A DNA stretch of 15,847 nucleotides from UKL13-2 sp044228625 (lineage in GTDB: Bacteria; Pseudomonadota; Gammaproteobacteria; Burkholderiales; Usitatibacteraceae). This document shows positions 1 to 6,512 of the stretch, in pieces. The DNA is taken from NCBI GenBank assembly GCA_044228625.1, contig JBGAUM010000080.1, forward strand, positions 1 through 15,847, read 5' to 3'. Made by a program: the position numbers and the translations under genes. Below the pieces are notes generated by a model. That model had not been told where the DNA came from. It did not search any database and was given only the letters and a program-made list of their open reading frames with translations. Positions within the stretch are counted from its first letter, which is position 1. Each line of letters starts with the position of its first letter.

Positions 1-147
1 GCTGGGAGCTTTACGCGCCGAGAGTTGGCCTCGCAAGCGGAGGCTTCGGTCGCGGCAATCCTCGATGTACCCCTGCCCAGCACGCATCAGCGGTTTCCGC
101 TGGAGGGCGTGCCTGATTCGTTGTTCCCCGTCAGGCTGACCGGTTAG
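1..147 (+). CDS. C-terminal end of an unidentified protein (partial, 5' end outside window)
   Basis: Frame 1 is open from the first base to a TAG at 145-147 and encodes 48 residues ending in FPVRLTG. The fragment has the alternating Ala, Glu and Arg pattern of an amphipathic helix (RRELASQAEASVAAIL) followed by a Pro-rich tail, as at the C-terminus of many soluble enzymes. It shows no motif that I can assign. A lysophospholipid acyltransferase-type C-terminus is conceivable, but this is only a guess. The gene converges on apaH with 9 bases between the two stop codons, and I see no terminator hairpin between them. It is called as coding because the frame is open, reads like a protein and stops just short of the next gene. 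The product is unknown. Confidence 0.5.
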   Translation, partial: AGSFTRRELASQAEASVAAILDVPLPSTHQRFPLEGVPDSLFPVRLTG

Positions 148-156
148 CGCGCATTC

Positions 157-984
157 CTATTCGGGCGATGACGCTCGGTCTCCGGGTGCGCACGGTACGG
201 ATATGAATTTTTGTGATTCCAAGCAATACGCAGTCAGGCTGCCCCCCCAGACGCAGCCGCTGTCCAAGGTTACATAGCCTGTTCCTTGTCGGATGCCAGC
301 GGCCGACCAGTGGCCCGCAAACACCGTGCAGCCCTGCCACGCCGGGTGAAGAGAGTCATACCAAGCGCGCTTGCTTTTCGGCATCTCTTCAGGAGGGCCC
401 TTGAATCGCAAGTCCATGTCGCCGGCAAGGTCAAAGCATCGCGCGCGTGTCATGGCATTGATCGTGTAGCGATGCCGATCATGGTCAGTCGCAACGTCAC
501 GCCAAGCGGCCGGCTTGTCGCCATACATGGTTCGTAGCAGCTCTGTGTATTTCGGACCTCTTAAGGTGTTCTCGACATCGCGCGCAGCCGCAAGCGCGGC
601 GTCCGGATCCCAAACCGGGGGAATTGCCGCATGGACCAAGAACATGGATCCGTTTTGTACCAACAGCGGACGACGTCTTAGCCACGAAATCAGATCCTCC
701 CGGTCTGGTGCGTCAAGCACATCCTGCAACGAGTCAAACTTGCCGCGCTCGCGAATCCCGTGCGCCACTGCAAGTAGATGCAGGTCATGGTTGCCCAGTA
801 CGCTTACCGCAGCGTTGCCAAGTCCATACACAAAACGCAGGCATTCCAAGGAGCCCGGGCCGCGATTGACCAAGTCGCCCGCAAACCATAACTGGTCGTG
901 GGCGCTATCAAACTCCAGCGTGTCCAACAGGCCCATCAAAGACCGGAAGCAACCCTGAAGGTCACCGATCACATAGGTTGCCAT
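157..984 (-). CDS. apaH: Symmetrical bis(5'-nucleosyl)-tetraphosphatase (Ap4A hydrolase)
   Basis: This 275-residue cytosolic enzyme of the PPP-type metallophosphatase superfamily hydrolyses Ap4A to two ADP and lowers dinucleoside polyphosphates, including Np4-capped RNA 5' ends. The metal-binding signature is in order: GDLQGC at 7-12, GDLVNRGP at 36-43, GNHD at 64-67, VHAAIPP from 117, GHW at 224-226 and a DSGCVWGG element at 241-248. The length fits the family (E. coli ApaH is about 280). In the first motif Gln replaces the His of the general GDxHG phosphatase signature, a variant that I recall in other proteobacterial ApaH proteins. The ATG at 982-984 starts the typical MATYVIGD N-terminus; no strong Shine-Dalgarno precedes it. 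Unlike the enterobacterial apaG-apaH arrangement, apaG and rsmA are not beside it. A terminator of the upstream cytochrome gene lies just before the start, so apaH may depend on read-through or on a weak promoter of its own. Confidence 0.95.
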   Translation of the reverse strand: MATYVIGDLQGCFRSLMGLLDTLEFDSAHDQLWFAGDLVNRGPGSLECLRFVYGLGNAAVSVLGNHDLHLLAVAHGIRERGKFDSLQDVLDAPDREDLISWLRRRPLLVQNGSMFLVHAAIPPVWDPDAALAAARDVENTLRGPKYTELLRTMYGDKPAAWRDVATDHDRHRYTINAMTRARCFDLAGDMDLRFKGPPEEMPKSKRAWYDSLHPAWQGCTVFAGHWSAAGIRQGTGYVTLDSGCVWGGSLTAYCLESQKFISVPCAPGDRASSPE

Positions 985-999
985 GAGACGATTGTGCGC

Positions 1000-1048
1000 A
1001 AAAAAGGGCGGTCAACCCGCCCTACTGAAATTGCGAAGTGGCCTTCGC
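1000..1048 (-). terminator. Tandem hairpins ending in a T-tract: terminator of the cytochrome c gene
   Basis: Read on the minus strand, the cytochrome stop codon is followed by a perfect 6-bp hairpin (GCGAAG/CTTCGC, arms 1033-1038 and 1043-1048, 4-nt loop). A second hairpin follows with a 7-bp GC-rich stem (arms 1005-1011 and 1017-1023, 5-nt loop), running directly into six or more T residues (1005 down to 1000). The second element is a classic rho-independent terminator. Its loop and flank contain TTGACC, which resembles a -35 box and could serve apaH, but no convincing -10 box sits at the right distance. Confidence 0.8.
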
Positions 1049-1053
1049 GCACC

Positions 1054-1638
1054 CTACTTGATTTGATTCAACATGTAATCAACCGCAGCCTTGACATCTG
1101 CATCAGGCAAGGCGGTTTGCCCACCCTTGGCGGGCATCGCGTTGAGGCCTTTCAGTGCGCTTTGGTAAAGCGTCGCCTTTCCCTTGGCAATACGGGCGCT
1201 CCATGAACCCTTGTCGCCTGCTTTCGGCGCACCTGCGATGCCGGCACCGTGGCATGCCATGCACGCCTGCTTGTAAGTTGCTTCACCGCCTCCCGATGCG
1301 GCCGCTTGTACCGCGGGTGGCAGGGCGACTGCCGCAACAGGCGTCGCGGGTGTCGCTTTGGCGCTGACTTGGACCAATTTTGCATCTCCAGCCGGCATCG
1401 GGACGGGTCCCTTCAACTCATCCACAATGCTGGTCGTCAACGGGGCAATGCGAGCCTTGATCGCCTCTGGAGTATTCGCGTTATCCGCCGATTGTCCGAC
1501 GCGATGCGTGCCGACCGCGAAGTAGGCAAGCAAAATGATGGCGATAACCAAGCCAACCGCCCCAGCCGTTACCGCGATGGCCAACTTGACGGGGTGGGAT
1601 TCAATGTTTTCTTCGACGGGATCTGGATGGTGGGACAT
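1054..1638 (-). CDS. Membrane-anchored monohaem cytochrome c (cytochrome c5-like)
   Basis: This 194-residue electron-transfer protein has a short cytoplasmic N-terminus (MSHHPDPVEE), one transmembrane helix at about 19-41, and a periplasmic Ala/Pro-rich linker to about residue 115. A C-terminal class I cytochrome c domain follows, with the haem-binding CMACH at 126-130 and a probable axial Met at 168 (NAMPAKGG). The haem domain resembles cytochrome c5, which passes electrons among respiratory complexes and oxidases; the partner here is unknown. The ATG at 1636-1638 is chosen because an AGGA Shine-Dalgarno lies about 8 bases upstream. The longer in-frame option starts at a TTG (1678-1680) that overlaps the predicted -10 box, so it is unlikely to be transcribed. 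The gene is probably monocistronic, with its own promoter and terminator. Confidence 0.9.
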   Translation of the reverse strand: MSHHPDPVEENIESHPVKLAIAVTAGAVGLVIAIILLAYFAVGTHRVGQSADNANTPEAIKARIAPLTTSIVDELKGPVPMPAGDAKLVQVSAKATPATPVAAVALPPAVQAAASGGGEATYKQACMACHGAGIAGAPKAGDKGSWSARIAKGKATLYQSALKGLNAMPAKGGQTALPDADVKAAVDYMLNQIK

Positions 1639-1679
1639 AGAGATTCCTGAGGCGAGGTGCCGCCAATACAGAGAGTGCA

Positions 1680-1709
1680 ATTATAGCCGTGAGGCGTTTC
1701 AACTGTCAT
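1680..1709 (-). promoter_or_regulatory. Sigma70-type promoter of the cytochrome c gene
   Basis: On the minus strand a perfect TATAAT (-10, plus-strand 1680-1685) stands 18 bases downstream of ATGACA (-35, 1704-1709, 5 of 6 matches to consensus). The start of transcription would be near 1673, giving a leader of about 35 nt to the ATG at 1638. Confidence 0.65.
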
Positions 1710-1745
1710 TTCCAGCTCGTGAAAGGAACGCAAACACGGCAATGC

Positions 1746-1751
1746 TAAAAT
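1746..1751 (+). promoter_or_regulatory. Possible -10 box of the tRNA-Arg gene
   Basis: TAAAAT (5 of 6 matches to TATAAT) lies 13 bases before the mature tRNA 5' end, which would give a very short leader. No good -35 hexamer is visible at 16-18 bases upstream, so this is a weak call. Confidence 0.3.
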
Positions 1752-1764
1752 AATCTCTCAAATT

Positions 1765-1841
1765 GCGCCCGTAGCTCAGCTGGATAGAGTACTGCCCTCC
1801 GAAGGCAGGAGTCGGACGTTCGAATCGTCTCGGGCGCGCCA
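1765..1841 (+). tRNA. tRNA-Arg (anticodon CCG)
   Basis: This is a complete 77-nt cloverleaf with encoded CCA. The acceptor stem pairs GCGCCCG (1765-1771) with CGGGCGC (1831-1837), followed by discriminator G and CCA (1839-1841). The anticodon stem CTGCC/GGCAG (1792-1796, 1804-1808) encloses the loop CTCCGAA with anticodon CCG at 1799-1801, which reads CGG codons. The T-loop has the usual GTTCGAATC. It is a single gene closely followed by a terminator. Confidence 0.96.
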
Positions 1842-1847
1842 AAATTC

Positions 1848-1874
1848 AAACGCCACCTTCGGGTGGCGTTTTTT
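1848..1874 (+). terminator. Strong UUCG-loop terminator after tRNA-Arg, probably bidirectional
   Basis: CGCCACC (1851-1857), the loop TTCG and GGTGGCG (1862-1868) form a 7-bp GC-rich stem, extended by AAA/TTT pairs, and run into six T residues (1869-1874). On the minus strand the same stem is followed by TTTGAATTTT. It could therefore also stop transcripts of the sugar-dehydratase gene, whose stop codon lies at 1924. Confidence 0.9.
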
Positions 1875-1923
1875 GCCATTGGCGCAAGCGACGAGCCAGT
1901 CCGATGGTGAAACGACGGAAAGT

Positions 1924-3822
1924 CTACGCGCTCAGACGCTCTACGGACCCTGAAATCGCCTTGAGACGTGGACGCACCTGGGCGACATATTCGGGTACCC
2001 AGCGCTTCAATTCACGACGGACATCTGAGTCATCGGGCGTGCGATCCTCACTTGCCCATCGCTCGATACCCTCCAGCAAGCCTGGATCCACCTCTCGCGC
2101 TTTGGCAACGCGAAGTTTCGGGTGCGGCGTAGGACGTGTTTGTTCGTCGTGTGCCAGCAATTCCTCGAACAGTTTTTCACCTGGACGCAACCCAGTGTAC
2201 ACAATCTTGATCTCTTCTTCGGAAGGCTCTGCCAATCGAATCATGTCGTTGGCGAGATCGACGATCTTGACGGGTTCGCCCATGTCGAGAACAAAAACCT
2301 CACCGCCAAGCCCCATGGCACCCGCCTGCATGACCAATTGGGCCGCTTCCGGGATCGACATGAAATAACGCACCATGTCCGGGTGCGTCACAGTCACCGG
2401 GCCACCATGTTCAATTTGCTCCTGGAATCGCGGAATGACGCTCCCCGCGCTTCCCAGCACGTTTCCGAATCGCACAATCTCAAAGCGTGTGGATGACGAC
2501 TGTTGCAGAGCCTGACAGATCATTTCGGAAAGGCGTTTGGTCGCACCCATCACGTTTGTGGGATTGACAGCTTTGTCCGTCGAGACCAATACGAATTTCT
2601 TGACATCGTGTTCAATTGCCGCCTTGGCAACGACCAAGGTTCCGAACACGTTGTTTTGCACAGCCTCCCAAGTGTTGTGCTCCTCCATCATCGGCACATG
2701 CTTGTAGGCCGCAGCGTGGAATACCAGCGCCGGCGCATATTGATGCATCACATGCTGTACCCGCTTGGCATTCTTGATATCGCCAATCACGCTCGCGATC
2801 GGCAAGTTTTCAAATGCATCACGCAGGGATTGCTCGATTTTGTAAAGCGCAAACTCGCTTTGCTCGAAGAGCACCAGCATTGACGGCTGATACGCCGCAA
2901 TTTGGCGGCACAGTTCAGAGCCGATAGACCCGCCGGCACCCGTCACCATGATGACTTTCCCGGTCAACTGATCGTGCAGACCGGCGTCGTCGAGGACGAT
3001 GAGCTCGCGCTTCATCAGATCTTCGAACGATACGCGGCGAATCTTGGGAGGTACTGCCTTGCCGGGTACATTGCGCGCCATCGAAATGCCGTTGAACTTG
3101 GGGACGGTCAGTACGACCACACGCGCACGATTGCAGACTTCGATGATGTGCCTGCGAATGGCATAGTTGGCAGACGGCATCGCGATAATTGCATGTTTCA
3201 CCTTGAGGCTTCGCGCGACGCGCGGAAGCTCCTCGATCGCGCCGATAACCCGACGACCATGCAGGAGGCGATGGCGTTTGTTCGGATCGTCATCGAGCAA
3301 TCCCATGACGCGCCACTCGGCACTGCGGGACAACTCTTTGAGGAGCGTGACGGCAGCATCGCCGGCCCCAAGAACAAGAACGGGAATTCCTTGGTCGCTG
3401 GTTTCGCCGTAAAGCTTTCGTTCTTGCCACGTCCGATAGCCAATGCGGCTGCCCGCCATCAGGCAAATGAGCATCAATGATTGAACGAAAAACTCGGGAA
3501 AGCCAGGGGGAGGTATTTTTCCCGCGATCCACATGAGGGAGGCCACCGATGCAGTGCCCAGCACCACGCTGACGACAATCCTCTGAACATCAGGAAGGCT
3601 GGCATACCGCCACAAGCCTTGGTACATCCCGGCAAGAGTGGCGACAAATGCCTGGACGGGCAGTGCAAACGCCAGCACTAGCGCAAGCCTGTCCCAACCC
3701 TCAAAGCCGGACCCGGGAATCGTCCCGAACAATGAGAGCGCAACCGCCCAAGAGACCAATACCATGCCCAAATCGTGACCAAACGCCAAGACGGCACGAG
3801 TGTTGAAGGCAAATCGTTTCAT
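1924..3822 (-). CDS. Membrane-bound UDP-HexNAc 4,6-dehydratase (WbpM/CapD/PglF type)
   Basis: This large (632-residue) inner-membrane enzyme belongs to the polysaccharide-biosynthesis SDR family. Such enzymes convert UDP-GlcNAc to a UDP-4-keto-6-deoxy-HexNAc, the precursor of QuiNAc, FucNAc or diamino sugars in O-antigens, capsules and glycoproteins. Hydrophobic N-terminal helices lie at about 8-32, 45-66, 80-100 and 110-124. A first Rossmann fold follows (VLGAGDA at 150-156), and then the catalytic SDR domain with TGAGGSIG at 294-301, VSTDKAVNP from 413 and M425xxxK429. The Met in place of the usual catalytic Tyr is typical of large WbpM-like enzymes. The start chosen is the ATG at 3820-3822, which overlaps the stop of the upstream transferase gene as ATGA and so suggests translational coupling. 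A GTG at 3868-3870 would add 16 residues read inside that gene and is less likely. The exact sugar made cannot be read from sequence. Confidence 0.92.
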   Translation of the reverse strand: MKRFAFNTRAVLAFGHDLGMVLVSWAVALSLFGTIPGSGFEGWDRLALVLAFALPVQAFVATLAGMYQGLWRYASLPDVQRIVVSVVLGTASVASLMWIAGKIPPPGFPEFFVQSLMLICLMAGSRIGYRTWQERKLYGETSDQGIPVLVLGAGDAAVTLLKELSRSAEWRVMGLLDDDPNKRHRLLHGRRVIGAIEELPRVARSLKVKHAIIAMPSANYAIRRHIIEVCNRARVVVLTVPKFNGISMARNVPGKAVPPKIRRVSFEDLMKRELIVLDDAGLHDQLTGKVIMVTGAGGSIGSELCRQIAAYQPSMLVLFEQSEFALYKIEQSLRDAFENLPIASVIGDIKNAKRVQHVMHQYAPALVFHAAAYKHVPMMEEHNTWEAVQNNVFGTLVVAKAAIEHDVKKFVLVSTDKAVNPTNVMGATKRLSEMICQALQQSSSTRFEIVRFGNVLGSAGSVIPRFQEQIEHGGPVTVTHPDMVRYFMSIPEAAQLVMQAGAMGLGGEVFVLDMGEPVKIVDLANDMIRLAEPSEEEIKIVYTGLRPGEKLFEELLAHDEQTRPTPHPKLRVAKAREVDPGLLEGIERWASEDRTPDDSDVRRELKRWVPEYVAQVRPRLKAISGSVERLSA

Positions 3823-4874
3823 CCAGTTCCCGAATTCTTCCCGTTTTGTTTTTCTTGATGGAAGCGCCACTCAAGCACGGCGATGAGCGTCACGTATGTT
3901 AACACCAGGGGTACCAGCCACATCCATGATTGGGGCGAATTTTTCGCCGAAAGCGCACAAAACGTACTCCAGAGCATCAAAAAGTAATACAAAAAACAAG
4001 TTTTTCGGTGTGACCAGCCGCCAAGGATCAGGCGCTGGTAGTAGTGGCGTCGATGTGCCTTCCAGAAGGGTTCGCGTGCCCAAATTCGTCGAATCAAGGT
4101 GACTGTTGCGTCAACAATGAATGCGGAGAAAACCACCGGGCCAAACCACCAAGGGCAAAGGGCGTATTTGAATCCCATCCAAGAAAATGCCGCAGCCAAG
4201 AAACCCAGGGGGATCGCGCCGGCATCCCCCATGAAGACTCTTGAAGGTGAAAAATTCAGCAGCAGGAATCCTGCTGAAGCACCAGAAATCACGACCGCCA
4301 TCTGCGACAAGCCCGCCCCCATGGACGACTCCGCTTCGAAGGCGCCTGCAAATGCCGCGAAGCCGATGACTGCCATGCCCCCGGCCATGCCGTCGGCGCC
4401 GTCCATGAAATTGTTTAGATTTGTCCACCACGAAACGCAGAAAACGACGGCAGCCAAGCAAATCCAAGAGTGAACGTCTTGTGGCAACGGGGTCCCTTCG
4501 AGCCCGATGGTCAATGCGCTTGCGGCCAACACATGGCAAGCGAGCCGGACCATACTTGACATGGATCGCGCATCGTCAATCACGGAGAGCACGAACAATG
4601 CAAGGGTGATACTTCCGAGCAGGATTTGCCAATGTGGCCAGGGCGCAATGCGTGAACCCAGCGCCAGCAACGCGGCCAACGCCGAAATCAGGATGCCGAT
4701 CCCGCCGATGCGCGCCTTTGGCGCTTGGTGCAGTGAACGTTCATTTGGCGTATCGACCAGCATTCCTGTGCGATGGCTCAACGGCATCAGAACGAATCGA
4801 ATGCACAGGTAAGACAGCACAGCTGCTGGTACAAAGAGCGACATGAAATCTTGCAGGGTCAAAGGGAGCCGCAT
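3819..4874 (-). CDS. Undecaprenyl-phosphate HexNAc-1-phosphate transferase (WecA/WbpL family)
   Basis: This 351-residue polytopic membrane protein of the MraY/WecA superfamily is rich in transmembrane helices. Such enzymes start glycan assembly by moving a HexNAc-1-phosphate from UDP-sugar to undecaprenyl phosphate on the cytoplasmic face. The family signature is complete: VIDDARS with D100-D101, NNFMDGADG at 154-162, FMGDAGA at 214-220, a membrane Asp at 255, and the cytoplasmic HRRHYYQRL loop at 274-282. The ATG at 4872-4874 is preceded by GGAAGGT at good spacing. An upstream TTG (4911-4913) in the same frame lies in the T-tract of the terminator hairpin and is rejected. It overlaps the downstream dehydratase by 4 bases. 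A WbpL-like enzyme next to a WbpM-like enzyme recalls the O-antigen locus of Pseudomonas aeruginosa, so the transferred sugar may be QuiNAc or FucNAc (inference). Confidence 0.92.
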   Translation of the reverse strand: MRLPLTLQDFMSLFVPAAVLSYLCIRFVLMPLSHRTGMLVDTPNERSLHQAPKARIGGIGILISALAALLALGSRIAPWPHWQILLGSITLALFVLSVIDDARSMSSMVRLACHVLAASALTIGLEGTPLPQDVHSWICLAAVVFCVSWWTNLNNFMDGADGMAGGMAVIGFAAFAGAFEAESSMGAGLSQMAVVISGASAGFLLLNFSPSRVFMGDAGAIPLGFLAAAFSWMGFKYALCPWWFGPVVFSAFIVDATVTLIRRIWAREPFWKAHRRHYYQRLILGGWSHRKTCFLYYFLMLWSTFCALSAKNSPQSWMWLVPLVLTYVTLIAVLEWRFHQEKQNGKNSGTG

Positions 4875-4911
4875 CACTGACCTTCCGGGGGCCTGCAGAA
4901 CAAACGGGCTC

Positions 4912-4944
4912 AAAAAAAAGCGGGCACTTCCAGTGCCCGCTTTT
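4912..4944 (-). terminator. Long-stem terminator after the second lipoprotein gene
   Basis: A hairpin with arms 4916-4928 and 4932-4944 (13 bp including four A-T pairs at the base, 3-nt loop, core GCGGGCACT) runs on the minus strand into eight T residues (4919 down to 4912). It begins 21 bases after the lipoprotein stop codon (4966-4968) and ends only 37 bases before the ATG of the sugar-phosphate transferase gene. It is therefore either a full terminator or a partial one between the two gene pairs. The plus-strand T-run is only four long. Confidence 0.85.
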
Positions 4945-4965
4945 CGAATTTCTTAGATAACTATT

Positions 4966-6327
4966 TTACGGGCAAGTCGACTTTCTACCCACCGCAATCG
5001 TCGCGGGGGTTGCCGACCCATCAGACACCGTCACAGTGACGGATTGCAATGTTGCGCCGCCGGTACCCAGAGAGTTGAGATTCAAGACAAACGTTCCAGT
5101 ACCTGTCGCCGGCGTCGGCTGCAACAGCCCAGGGTTCGATACCGCGACGACTTTGTTGTTGGCGCCGCCAGAAATTGTAATTTGCGCGCTGCCGGTCGTG
5201 TCGGGCAGGCAGGCCACCGTCGTTGGCGTGGCAGCCAGCGGCAATACCGGGGCTGTGGTGCCAGGTTCAGTCTTGACACTCACGGTCGCTGTCTTGCCCT
5301 CTGCATCAGTAACAATCACTGACGCCGTAATGCAAGTTGTCGATGGCCCAATCAACAAGTTGAATGCGTTGCCGGCTGTCACCTGTGAAGGCGAGAGCTG
5401 GATGGAGGTGTTGGTTGCGGCCGCGCTGTAAGGCGATTTGCCACCCAACGGGAACAGGTTTGCACCGCCAAACCCGCACTGGGCGGTTGAACTTCCCGTG
5501 AATGTAATGTCGCTCGGCAATACCGACAAAGTTTCGGGCGACGCGTTCCGGATCACAAAAGTCACGTCTCGATATGCGCCGCTTGCAACGTCCGTCAGCC
5601 GGAATTGGGCATACTGCGTGATCACGCTGGGCAAAACGCGAATTCGCGCCGTCACCAAACCGGTGCTGTCGGCATTGCGCGTGTAGGTTGGGCCCGTGAT
5701 GCCGTCAGGGGGACCGTCCTGGATAAATGCAAATGGCCCATACATCACTCTCAACTGCATCTGTTTGCCAGCATAGCGAAGTCCATTGGTGACCGGTATC
5801 AGCGCTACCAGCGAGTCTGACCCGGAGCAGGCTTCAATTGCGGTCGTGGCCGTTCCTCCGCACGTGGTCAACGTGCTCAGGTTGAGACCATATCCGACCA
5901 GAAAATTTTGCAGGACACGATAGGCGCCGGTAGCTTGGGTTCCGTTGGCATCACGGACCGTCACGTTCACTGAACGGGCGGGGACCTCGTTGGGATCGCT
6001 TGACGGGTCGAATACACCTGGCTGGCTTGGCGTGAAGGTCCAGGTATTTCCGGAAAGCTGAAAATTGGAGGGGAAAATTGTGGGTTCGCTCACCGAAATG
6101 TTGTAAGGGGAACGACCGCCCGCGATTTGAAGCGTCACTTGGTTCAGTGCAAAGAAGTTCGCAGCCGCGGGTTGCAATGCCAAATCTCCAACTTTGAGCG
6201 GATCCCCGCCTTGGGTGCCGCCCCCGCCGCACGAGCTCAACGCGATGGCCGTTGAACACAAGGTGACCAAAGCCAAACCGCGCTTCAACCAATTTGTCTT
6301 GCTGGGGGATGTGTGTTTGATCGTCAC
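4966..6327 (-). CDS. Hypothetical Ig-like multi-module outer-membrane lipoprotein (paralogue 2)
   Basis: I do not recognise this 453-residue protein by name. The N-terminus is a lipoprotein signal peptide: positive residues, a hydrophobic stretch at about 18-30, the lipobox LSSC with Cys33, then a GGGG tether. Gly at +2 predicts outer-membrane sorting. The rest is Thr/Ser/Val/Gly-rich beta-sandwich-like sequence in four modules: one with GGRSPY (70-75) ending in VTVRDA; one with C156, C167 and then TDVASG and TFVIRN (to about 261); one with GGKSPY (295-300), C284/C332 and VIVTDAEGK; and a last one with C373 and the terminal C452-P453. All four align with the neighbouring protein encoded at 6513-7874. 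The start is a GTG (6325-6327), supported by GAAGAGGA 7 bases upstream. Role unknown; adhesion, matrix binding or a structural surface role is inference only. Confidence 0.8.
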   Translation of the reverse strand: MTIKHTSPSKTNWLKRGLALVTLCSTAIALSSCGGGGTQGGDPLKVGDLALQPAAANFFALNQVTLQIAGGRSPYNISVSEPTIFPSNFQLSGNTWTFTPSQPGVFDPSSDPNEVPARSVNVTVRDANGTQATGAYRVLQNFLVGYGLNLSTLTTCGGTATTAIEACSGSDSLVALIPVTNGLRYAGKQMQLRVMYGPFAFIQDGPPDGITGPTYTRNADSTGLVTARIRVLPSVITQYAQFRLTDVASGAYRDVTFVIRNASPETLSVLPSDITFTGSSTAQCGFGGANLFPLGGKSPYSAAATNTSIQLSPSQVTAGNAFNLLIGPSTTCITASVIVTDAEGKTATVSVKTEPGTTAPVLPLAATPTTVACLPDTTGSAQITISGGANNKVVAVSNPGLLQPTPATGTGTFVLNLNSLGTGGATLQSVTVTVSDGSATPATIAVGRKSTCP

Positions 6328-6420
6328 GGTGGTGTCCTCTTCGCTCGATCCTGCCAGAACCGGCCGAATTATTCTGGAAAAACGGCAGATTGCTTATAAA
6401 TGAATACTTTACCCGACTTT

Positions 6421-6449
6421 ATTAAAGCGCAACTTTCAGTTTGGTGCAA
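6421..6449 (-). promoter_or_regulatory. Candidate promoter for the second lipoprotein gene
   Basis: In the 185-base spacer between the two lipoprotein genes, the minus strand carries TTGCAC (-35, 6444-6449) and TTTAAT (-10, 6421-6426; 5 of 6 matches) separated by 17 bases. This would give a leader of about 85 nt to the GTG at 6327. The local sequence is AT-richer than the flanking genes. No terminator for the preceding gene is visible here, so the two genes may also be co-transcribed. Confidence 0.35.
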
Positions 6450-6512
6450 GGGGCAACATGTCGAATGCAAAATCCTGCAACCCTTCGGCGGGGGCAAATT
6501 TGGAAAGAGGCA

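Noticed and set aside
1818..1841. attL/attR repeats of the tRNA-Arg 3' end flanking an island
   Set aside because: I found no second copy of the tRNA 3' end by eye in the window, and there is no integrase gene.
3823..3870. GTG start at 3868-3870 for the dehydratase (648 residues)
   Set aside because: The extra 16 residues lie wholly inside the upstream transferase gene. The ATG at 3822 forms an ATGA overlap with that gene's stop and directly precedes the first membrane helix region.
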